Positions 55,001-62,000 of a DNA stretch of 62,000 bases are shown here, piece after piece. The stretch lies in the NCBI RefSeq assembly GCF_008831285.2, contig NC_045143.1, positions 15,722,464 through 15,784,463 on the forward strand. Direction: 5' to 3'. How positions within the stretch are numbered: the first letter of the stretch is position 1; each line of letters opens with the position of its first letter. This DNA is from Nymphaea colorata. Taxonomy: Eukaryota > Streptophyta > Magnoliopsida > Nymphaeales > Nymphaeaceae. A program made the translations under genes and the position numbers. A model generated the notes under the pieces. It saw only the letters and a program-made list of their open reading frames with translations, ran no database searches and was not told the DNA's origin.

Positions 55001-57838
55001 TGACGCCTCTTCCCCAAAATCCTCCCTCCTTCCTTTCCCTTCCCTTCTTCCTCCTCCTTCCTTTCTTCCTCCTCCTTCCCTTCCCTTCCCTTCTTCCTCC
55101 TCCTCCCTTCTCTTCCCTTCTTCCTCCTTCTTCCTCCTCCCTCCTTCCCTTCCCTTCCCTTCTTCTTCCTCCTCCTCCTCCTTCCCTTCCCTTCCCTTTC
55201 CTTCCCTTCTTCCATTTCTACCAAACGACGAAATTTGTTTCCGGAAAAATATTTCTTACTTAACAAACACAAGCTTGTATTGGAAATATGGAAATTTTTT
55301 TCCTATTTCTCAATTCCAGAAATATATTTCTGGAAATTTTTTTCCGTTTCCATGGTTTCCAGCCATCAAACGGCCCCTCATGGAAAATCTGTTTTTGAAC
55401 CTCTTAATGATTATTTCTGAAATAATTGTAGTTGGCCCTTTGCAGGTACTGGATATGGCTAGGACATGGTAGACATTTTTTTCTACTTTTTTGTATTTTT
55501 TTATTTTTGTTTGGTAATATATATTTTATAAATATAAACAATGAATATGTTGTGTTTTTGCTGAAAATGTTATTGTTGCTATTTGTGTGTGTGTGTGTGT
55601 GTGGGTGTGCACCTGTGTCTCTCACCTAAGTTTTTCGAAATGATTTGTACCAGTATCTGCAACCTTACACGCACTGTTGTGATTTGAGGAAAGGGTAATA
55701 CACCGCCATGTCCCCCTCTTTCTAACTGTTGTTTGACCTCGGTCATCTAGGGGTAAAAGTAAGTGGGAAGTTGTTTTGGCCTGCTTCCATTAATATTAAG
55801 TTTTTATATAATTTCTATTAGTGTTAAAAAGTAAAAAACAAAAGACATGGACGAAAAAATTTCCCTTTTCTTGATTCCCACAACGTTGATATCACAATAT
55901 TTCTGAAAATATCGCAGTGGTTGTGAATGGTTTTTCCCTTGTGAAGATTATTTGCTTTTTTTTTTTCTTGGGGGAGTCCACTAAATTTTTCAAAATTTTA
56001 ACAAGGGATCAAATTAAAATTTTTGATAACTTTTAGTAAAAGTTGATTCTTCAAAAAGTCAGACTGGCCCATGGCCCCCTGCCGGCACCCCTGGCTCTAT
56101 CCTTGTTATTTACAAATTATATATACCTGCTTCATATTAATCTTTGTCACGCATGATTTATTTTCTATATATTTTTGGCCTCTTTTTTTTTTGTTGGGTT
56201 AATGCTGTCAAATCAGGGCTAAGAGGCTCTGTTTGGCTGCTGTAAAGACTTATTTAGAATATCATCTTGATTGCTTCAACCTTGAGAATTCAACTTCTGT
56301 TTTAATTACTGCAGGTGAAAAAGGTATGGGGAAAAGTGGCAAACCCCTTCATTATAAAGGGAGTTCATTCCACAGGATCATTCCCAGTTTTATGATTCAA
56401 GGCGGTGATTTTACACATGGGGATGGAAGGGGAGGAGAATCAATATATGGAAGCTCTTTCCCTGATGAGAATTTCAAACTAAAACATACAGGACCAGGTA
56501 AGTCTGTGAGCTGAGTCTTGGATTTCCCTATGAAGTTGTTGCCTTATCAATTTTTGTTTTCAGGAACCTTTTTTCAGACACCTAAAGATTTGGCAATAAT
56601 TACGAGAAAGCTCATGTTGTGATATTGCTAAGAAGCACCTAAGTTTGGACCATTAATAGAAGTAGACCTTTCATCAACTAAATCCAAAATATCATTAACT
56701 TAATTGGGGACTAACCATTATAAGACGAGTAAATCCTGAATATAAACAATTTTCATGCACAGAATAATATCAATGGGAGTTTTACTATATCCAACTTTTT
56801 TTTTAATATTTAAATTATTAGACCAATGGGTTGCGCAAGATAAAACTTTAGTCTTATTGCATTTGCAGAGGGCAAAATGGCAATTTTCACTAGCTTAACA
56901 CTTCAGCATATGAAAGTAAACCTTTGGCTTTTTTCTGCGGGTTTTTAGCAATATCAGAAAAGTAAATGTTTTTTTCATTTTTGTTGTCACCAAATTTTGT
57001 AAGTGGGTTTTCTACAATTTCCTTTTTACAAATTAAAAAAAAATCTGCAACTTAATAGAATCTTATGTACTTGTTGATTTTCAGTTTTCTATTCAGAAAG
57101 CAAGCGATTGGGTGTCAGTTCTGGAGATTAAATTACGATAGCAGAAAAATGTGTTGAAGGCTGCTATCCCTTTCAGTTGTCCTTCTGAACGTTGTATAAA
57201 AGAACCGTGAATCTGAAATCATGCAGCCACTATGGCTATATATAGGTCTCCTCGGTCAACAGTGTCAACAGAAGCATGAAACTCGGAGCACGTAGCGACC
57301 GAGGAAAACTACCTGTAACAATTGTTTGATGTATTAGGAACGTTAATAGCAAAATCTTTAATGTTAAAGAATAAAAAAGTCTTCAGGTAAGGTATTAACT
57401 GGTTTTTGTTTCGCGAGGTCTGCTGCAGCTCTCCCTAGAACTCCATCTGTTGCTGCTATCGTTTAGCAATAATTAATAGAATTTTTGAGTATCTTGGGTG
57501 CAGGCTTTTTGTCAATGGCGAATGCTGGTCCAGATACCAATGGGTCCCAGTTTTTCATCACTACTGTCACGACTAGTTGGTAAGCTAGCTGCATTTTCTG
57601 CATTGGATTGTCAAATATCAGCATACATATTAAACTGTATTTACGCTAACACATACTTTGATGTGTTCAAATGCTTTTTATGTATGTTCCTGTTGTCAGG
57701 TTGGATGGCAGGCATGTTGTTTTTGGCAAGATTTTGTCTGGAATGGACGTAGTTTATAAGATTGAAGCAGAAGGGAGGCAAAGCGGCAAGCCGAAGAGCA
57801 AAGTTATCATTGCAGACAGTGGCGAGCTGCCACTTTAA
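42355..57838 (+). CDS. ER/secretory cyclophilin (peptidyl-prolyl isomerase), CYP20-1/CYP19-4 type, 7 exons
   Basis: Peptidyl-prolyl cis-trans isomerase that assists protein folding; the signal peptide places it in the ER or secretory pathway. Exons: 42355-42432, 51437-51506, 53043-53090, 53193-53216, 56315-56497, 57504-57579, 57700-57838. They sum to 618 bases, 205 residues, with no frame break, GT-AG introns and matching phases. Residues 1-26 are a signal peptide; the mature part starts [20 protein letters not shown]. Catalytic and cyclosporin-contact positions are present: [15 protein letters not shown] (Arg, Phe, Met, Gln), SQFFIT (Phe), [12 protein letters not shown] (Trp, His). The plant-specific loop [17 protein letters not shown] is present, and the protein ends ADSGELPL as in Arabidopsis CYP20-1 (ROC7). 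I favour exon 1 of copy B because it is closest and linked; exon 1 of copy A is an alternative. Confidence 0.95.
42627..42671. repeat. (CT)n microsatellite, expanded in copy B
   Basis: CT run within intron 1. In copy A the matching place (35130-35170) has only a short CTTTTTC-rich stretch. Confidence 0.85.
44403..45450. mobile_element. TIR element with a 700-bp pyrimidine core, copy 3
   Basis: The left end cttaagtagtgtttgatggc and inverted right end tttaaggtagtgtttaatgg are good inverted repeats. The core 44540-45200 is almost pure C and T built from CCTCCTTCC/CTTCCCC words. Right of it, tttccacccctccgggtgga (45245, 45285) occurs twice and is itself palindromic. The Ser/Pro/Leu ORFs of 280-320 codons and the opposite Gly/Glu/Arg/Lys ORFs are by-products of this tract. 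Confidence 0.7.
45537..46402. mobile_element. hAT-like non-autonomous element, copy 2
   Basis: The left end CTATGTCACATAGG, followed by CATGGGTACGGG, matches the inverted right end CTTTGTCACATGGGTAC. Flanks attccagt (45529-45536) and attccagc (46403-46410) form an 8-bp target duplication with one change. The interior has two TA runs (45633-45687 and 46004-46063) around an AT-rich block with tcatagtcacaaaaaac and tttgtgattatgat. The right flank is TRIM internal sequence, so it inserted into or beside a TRIM. Confidence 0.7.
46403..46555 (-). mobile_element. TRIM remnant
   Basis: ccccttaaggcacacatg, then gtccgagtgtt and ttctaataccaactgtaac, match the TRIM internal region, the primer-site complement and the adjoining LTR start. 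A shortened LTR follows to about 46555. Confidence 0.5.
46600..47150 (+). mobile_element. 3' end of a hAT relic (first copy)
   Basis: agatgatgcaaatgacaatg, the following untranslated-like stretch and a terminal part with ttttttagtttgaatt... and gttgagctacattatg parallel the 3' end of the longer relic at 50700-51090 (gatgaaaatgaagatgatg; tgctgcgttacattcgtg). It appears to be a second, shorter copy of the same family in the same orientation. Confidence 0.35.
47290..51110 (+). pseudogene. Decayed hAT transposase gene (BED finger plus DUF659), with nested insertions
   Basis: Three coding remnants lie in order. 47694-48010: a BED-like finger ([25 protein letters not shown]). 49840-50345: a DUF659-type block ([68 protein letters not shown], then CAADCE), as in plant hAT-like transposases whose usual text is ENVVQ..TDNA..Y and WTPCAAHC. 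50590-50775: an acidic Asp/Glu-rich tail. Stops and frame changes interrupt it, the region between DUF659 and the tail is far too short, and the hAT dimerisation domain is absent. The gap between the first two blocks holds an AT-rich element and a GC-rich island. Confidence 0.7.
48466..49252. repeat. GC-rich GGGCCGGGCC island with a CCCCTTCCC core, nested in the hAT relic
   Basis: The left arm (48475-48605) is almost entirely GGCCCGG/CGGGCC words. The core (48606-48810) repeats CCCTTCCCC and ATTCCCGTCTCC units. The right arm (49148-49245) returns to GGCCCGGCCC. The layout equals that at 9075-9540. The ORFs of 100-170 codons over it are compositional. Confidence 0.6.
51507..53042 (+). other. 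Cyclophilin intron 2
   Basis: 1.5-kb AT-rich intron. Two stretches (52300-52470 and 52640-52770) share caagttctattttgcc/caagctcaactttgcc, gacatt-aaa and ttccttttcccc-tgaatg words, suggesting an old local duplication. No gene. Confidence 0.5.
53280..53422. repeat. GC-rich GGGCCGGGCC island, short form with an internal duplication
   Basis: Two tandem units each contain gggtcaaattccgggcccg and ccggcccgtcgggccagccc (from about 53326 and 53376). There is no pyrimidine core. It begins 63 bases after the donor of cyclophilin exon 4. Confidence 0.6.
53463..53781. mobile_element. Short CATTGTCACA element
   Basis: The left end ccattgtcacaaatatcg and inverted right end cccattgtaacagaaaacac frame 319 AT-rich bases with gggtataaagcgg/gggtataatacgg words. 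Flanks ggaaaaag and gaaaagaa may derive from a target duplication but do not align cleanly. Confidence 0.5.
53799..54809. mobile_element. TIR element with opposed purine and pyrimidine cores, copy 4
   Basis: The left end ggggcgtttgatgccctgg and inverted right end ggggccgtttgatggctgg are near-perfect inverted repeats. The interior begins with GGAGGAAG-rich purine sequence (53966-54405) and switches to CTTCCTCC-rich pyrimidine sequence (54440-54650), so the two halves are roughly complementary. Its right half is repeated in tandem at 54946-55377. Confidence 0.7.
54378..55513 (+). repeat. 568-bp tandem direct duplication
   Basis: Units of about 568 bp, 54378-54945 and 54946-55513. cgcgagggcacctccccacg occurs at 54401 and 54969, and gtactggatatggctaggac recurs at the same spacing. 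Only one-base differences in T runs are evident, so it is recent or an assembly artefact. Confidence 0.92.
56498..57503 (+). other. Cyclophilin intron 5
   Basis: 1.0-kb AT-rich intron (donor gtaagt, acceptor gtgcag) with no gene or recognisable repeat. Confidence 0.6.
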
Positions 57839-57868
57839 AATCGTAGATCTCCGAAGAACGGTTTCACA

Positions 57869-57939
57869 AATAAATTATGACATTCAACGACGTGTTTTAT
57901 TTATGCCAAAAAAATTGTCCATATGCTTTTATTAATAAA
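57869..57939 (+). terminator. Cyclophilin poly(A) signals
   Basis: Two AATAAA words at 57869-57874 and 57934-57939, 31 and 96 bases past the stop codon, at distances normal for a plant 3' UTR. Confidence 0.6.
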
Positions 57940-57959
57940 CTCCTATGTGCTGACTGTTA

Positions 57960-60590
57960 ATCCATGCCGACTGGCATGCTCACAGATGTCTATGGATTGG
58001 TCTGAATGGTTACTTGTGCTTGCAGCTTGTTTAGTCGATGGTGATTCGTCTAGTTCTATCCTTTTCGGTGGGCCAGCTGTGTTCAACCCTGTTTTCTTGG
58101 TTAAATTGAGTTTTATTTATTTATATTAAAAAAATTAGTTAGTTGGAGTTCACCAAGATTACGAGGGCAGACTTACTCCACTAGACAAATGAGCCAATTT
58201 CATTGAAGTGGTCTCCAGTTCTCTCCCAATTGAGATCACTCGTCTTGAGCTGCCGGTTCCTTCTCGAAGGGGAAAAGACGTAGCCTATCATCTACCATCA
58301 GTATGAAGTATCAGACCACTCATCCGACCCTTCCAGCCAACACTCGTCTAAAGTCTCTCCCATTATTTCTCTTCATCTAAAACTACTTGCTCCATGGAGG
58401 TTATGCCTCTATCCTCTTTATTGAAAGAATGAAAAGAACAAAGAATTGTACTAAGAGGAGGGAGCAAATGCGCTCCAACCTTCACCAAAAGCAAGCACAG
58501 CGGCTACATACGTTCCCGTCTTCTTCACACCCAACACAGCAATTGATATCGATCAGGTCTTCTTAGCCGCAATCTGAATCTCAAGACCACCTTCACTCAC
58601 CTTGGGCTACTGACCAGGCACGAAGGCCGTCTGGGTCAACCCCCATTGTGTATACCATCACAAAGCCCATCCCTGGGAAGCCATTTTATGGTTGTCCTGC
58701 TGGATAGAATGGATAAGCTGTCCTGTTCACGACACCATCGCCCTATCCCAATAGATAGTCGTGGTCTTTATCCATTGTTTGATAGTTTCAAGAATGAAAC
58801 GCCAGTTTTGTTTGCTGTTTGATAATAAAGACACTTGTCAGCACTGCTCATTTTGTCTTCTTGCTTTAGACACATTACACAAATCCTGCTAAATATGAAA
58901 AACTTATTTATAGAAATATCATACAAAAGCCGTGACAAGAATATGCTATATCATTCATCATGTCATTTGATAACACAAGAACATATTATATCAACACCAT
59001 TACAAATCCATAGCAAGAACACATTATACCAAAATCAACACACTTGGTGACAAGATCATGGTAAGGCAAGCCAGTACACCGGTGATGCTCGTACAGCAAA
59101 ATCCACTTATGCGAATTGATTGATTTAACAAAAACATCATAATATTAAATGTTCAAACATTCAAACAGCCAACAATAGCAAATGAAACCATACAACATCA
59201 AAATAAGAATAGTTTGAAATATTTAGTTGTTGGGGGCCACATGTCGGTGGACATGGAGACAAAAGTGGATACCACAATTCACGGACACTAAAGCAACAAA
59301 ACTAGAGCTGCTACAAGTACGTAGACATCTATGACAACTCGCCAGCAACCTGTTTGCTTTAATGTGTGTTGATGAAATCATGTACACATGCATATGGACA
59401 AATTAAAATCATCTGTCCAATTGGGTTTTGTCACATAAGATTTCCTAACTTAAAAAGGCATCAAACAGGGTTTATTCCTAGGGAAGTGTAGATGCAAGTA
59501 TATTTTTTGTTGTAAACAGGAGGGGGGGGGGGGGTGGGGATGGAGGAGGTGACGAGATGAAATTTAGAAAAAAATGGTGCAAAAGCAACAAAAAAAAAGT
59601 ATAATTTGTGTACTTGAGTGAACAAAGTAGGTTGTTCACTATGTAGAATCTAGAATCAACTGAAGATGGAATGCCATAATTCTCAAGTCGTCGTCCTCAA
59701 ACAAAGACTTGGTAGCACTAGGTAGTATTGTATATGTAGTCATGACAGCCTTTTTTTTTTTGCCAAACTAGAGAGAGAGAGAGTTAACACATATAATTAA
59801 AAGGCACTACTGATGTTTTTACTTTTAACTAAGTAAAATGGCTTAATAGTTGATCTTTACTATAGACTGTTTTAGTGTTTAAAAAATGGGAGGGTTGATT
59901 TTGAAAGTGCCAAAAGGCAGAAATGTTTTTAAAAATATGTCCATTAGCTTACAAGGATTATGGAAAAATCTCAGTTACACACAAAGGTTGTTTTTAAAGG
60001 GAAAATCTAATAATGATGAACAGGAAAAATGCAAGAAATCAGATAACGTAGTTAACTGGCAAGACAACAAACATATTAATTAGCATATCTTGAACAAGTC
60101 AACTAACAACAAGTATGTGATCTTGGAGGACTAGACCATCAACAAGGAACGCTTGATTAATCGTCATTTCTAAGTGGATGGGCTAAGACCACAAACTTAT
60201 CGTTAATGCTTTGATAAGGAATAATAGAGAGAGTATGGTTCTACGTTCCAATTACTAAGCAAAGGAAAGGGGAGTCGCTTAAATCTAAACCAAGCATTTT
60301 ACTCAAAGCAACAAAGCCCCTTTATCTTTTGCTTCTCCGATTTGAACAAATCGAGAGAACAAGTGAATTGACTTGAGCGTATGCGCCTGGACGCACATGC
60401 ATGATCGTCAATATAGCATGACGACAAGAAGAAAAAGACGTGTTGATGGAAGAGTTTGCCGCCTAATGTTCATGGAAGATAAAAGGGGAGCTACCTGGAG
60501 GCCCACTGAAGAAACAGACACTAATTAAAATTCATAGTAACTCATTCAGACAAATTCACAAACACTTTACGTAATATACCCAAAGGCAGA
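57960..60590. other. Gene-free DNA downstream of the cyclophilin gene
   Basis: 58140-58760 has balanced base composition and a non-repetitive look; its minus strand reads short stretches such as GMGFVMVYTMGVDPDG and NRTAYPFYPAGQP between stops, which may be a decayed gene, but I do not recognise it. 58860-59520 is AT-rich without features. A poly(G) run lies at 59522-59534. 60193-60247 repeats 18874-18928. No intact gene. Confidence 0.4.
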
Positions 60591-60593
60591 ATA

Positions 60594-60606
<13 letters not shown>

Positions 60607-60648
<42 letters not shown>
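60607..60648. repeat. (GA)n microsatellite preceded by (TG)n
   Basis: tgtgtgtgtg runs directly into an uninterrupted GA run. The Arg/Glu-rich ORF across it is spurious. Confidence 0.9.
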
Positions 60649-60655
<7 letters not shown>

Positions 60656-60846
60656 AGGTGGGGGAACAACCGAACGGGTCAAAATGAGGCAAAAATTTAT
60701 ATCACTGTCGTCCGGCCTAGCCTGCCCATTCTCATCCATTGTCGCTACAAAAATTTTGCAACGTGTCTATTGTATTTTGCAACATTTGTTGCTTATCAAA
60801 AGACTTCTTATGGCACACACTATTGTACATATGAGATTTTAAGTGT

Positions 60847-61052
60847 AAGTGTTGAACCAGCTCTCATACCGGTATAACAATCGATCTACTCTTGTACCAG
60901 GTTTGGGGTCCTAGTTGGCGATTGCGAACCGGCCTTCTAACAATGGCCATAAACCAAGGCAACAATCATTTTATCAACTACTTTTATAAGTTTTAAAAGC
61001 TTTCCCACATTCTTTAATACAAGATTAAACTTCTCATAACACAATAAGTGTA
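60847..61052 (-). mobile_element. TRIM remnant: one LTR plus primer-site complement
   Basis: gtgttgaaccagctctcatacc (primer-site complement, decayed) is followed by ataacaatcgatctactc and a full-length LTR-like stretch with ggtttggggtcctagttgg and aagattaaacttctcata. The second LTR is missing. Confidence 0.5.
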
Positions 61053-61125
61053 GCCTATTATGTGAAATATTAAGGTCTTAAAAAGAAGGTTTTGTTGTAT
61101 TGGTTCTGCCAAAGCTAGTAGGGAG

Positions 61126-61955
61126 TAGGCTAGGCATGGAGCCAGGCCGGCCCAATAAAAATGTCAAAATCGAAGCCGCCTGGCAAATGTATCGGGTCCG
61201 GCCAGACCAATATAATATCAGGCTTCCGGTTTCTGTTTATGCCCCAGACCTAGCCCCACCCAATTATAACATAAAAGCATGTTTTCGGTTCAATTTTTTT
61301 TTTATGCTTCGGATTCCTAGTTTACTTCATAACTTAAAAGCATGTTTTCGGCTCAATTTTTATGTCTCGTGTTCATTCTAGGGCTTTAAAAGACGATGAT
61401 GAGGATAGAAAGGGTTTGGTTTGCAGTTGCTGTCAATGAGTTGATATAGAAGAAAACGTAGGAAGAACGAGAGAAAGAAAGAGTAACATGAGAGATGTGC
61501 GGTGTCTTCAAGCAGTGAGAGATGCTGGTGGCCTCTGGGACGTTTGGACTGCAGTTGTACGACAACATGAGAAATTGAGGGTGAGAGCCAGCGAGAGGAC
61601 AAAAAGGAATGAGAGAGGGAGATTTGACCTCTCACCGGTGCTGCAAGTGGCCGTCGGCAGTCTAGGTGGTCGACGGCTGTTAGCATAGAAAGAGGGCGAT
61701 GAGTTGAACAGAGGAACAAAGGCGAGAGAGTGTGAGAGGCGATGAACTGACAAGGTCACCAACGGCCACGGGGGAGAATGAACATTGAAAGTTGAAACGA
61801 GGTTACGAACTTATGAATGAAACCGGAAAGGCGGAAACCCTAACATATCGTCTGGCTTCTCGGGCCCCTGACTAGCAAAAGTTTGAAGCCCCACCCATTT
61901 ATTACCGGGCCAGGCCGGGTACTAGGTACCCCGTGGCGGCCCAGGTGCCGAAGCT
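61126..61955. repeat. Diverged GC-rich island pair around an AT/purine-rich centre
   Basis: gccaggccggcccaa and gggtccggccagacc on the left (61141-61210), and ccgggccaggccgggtac with gcggcccaggtgcc on the right (61905-61950), recall the island family. Between them aaaagcatgttttcgg occurs twice (61275, 61338), followed by a purine-rich stretch (61440-61760). ORFs here are short and unconvincing. Confidence 0.4.
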
Positions 61956-62000
61956 TACTAGGAAGTGGGTTATGATATACTAAATTAGGAGTTTGTTCGT

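Larger units (their letters stand above)
53217..56314 (+). other. Cyclophilin intron 4
   Basis: 3.1-kb intron between short exon 4 and the main catalytic exon. It holds a GC-rich island (53280-53422), a CATTGTCACA element (53463-53781), a TIR element with purine and pyrimidine cores (53799-54809) and a 568-bp tandem duplication (54378-55513). The remaining AT-rich DNA (55514-56314) has a TG run at 55585-55604. Donor gtatgt, acceptor tgcag. Confidence 0.7.

Noticed and set aside
53763-55472. ORFs of up to 341 codons
   Set aside because: Same compositional effect from purine and pyrimidine tracts; two are duplicated simply because the DNA is tandemly duplicated.

Overview
The window is nuclear DNA from a flowering plant with an AT-rich, transposon-rich genome. 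GT-AG introns join exons of plant-type proteins, introns reach about 9 kb, and most non-coding DNA is transposon debris. I cannot name the species. I see no prokaryotic, viral or CRISPR content, and I recognise no RNA gene.

Three genes are supported, all on the + strand. (1) 4.4-30.7 kb: a class II histone deacetylase of the HDA15 type, with an N-terminal RanBP2 zinc finger, a complete catalytic core and a basic C-terminal tail, in 16 exons. (2) 36.8-37.8 kb: a single-exon GT14 (core-2/I-branching, DUF266) glycosyltransferase with one frame break. (3) 42.4-57.8 kb: an ER/secretory cyclophilin of the CYP20-1/CYP19-4 type, 7 exons and 205 aa, with an intact frame.

The main structural event is a tandem duplication of the junction between genes 1 and 3. 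Copy A (30165-36301) and copy B (38148-43831) each carry the last HDA15 exon, the intergenic DNA and the cyclophilin signal-peptide exon. HDA15 therefore has two usable last exons and the cyclophilin two usable first exons, and their possible transcripts interleave with the GT14 gene between the copies. Copy B also has a 173-bp tandem duplication of the cyclophilin leader, which creates an upstream ORF starting with the same signal peptide.

The remainder is repeats. I define by eye a minus-strand TRIM family (LTRs TGTAAC...GTTACA with an initiator-Met-type primer site), a hAT-like non-autonomous family with 8-bp target duplications, elements ending in CATTGTCACA, elements ending in GGCCCCGTTTGATGG that carry long purine/pyrimidine tracts, GC-rich GGGCCGGGCC islands, Ty1/copia 3' ends, and a decayed hAT (BED plus DUF659) transposase inside cyclophilin intron 1. 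The last 4 kb and the first 3.9 kb contain no gene I can support.
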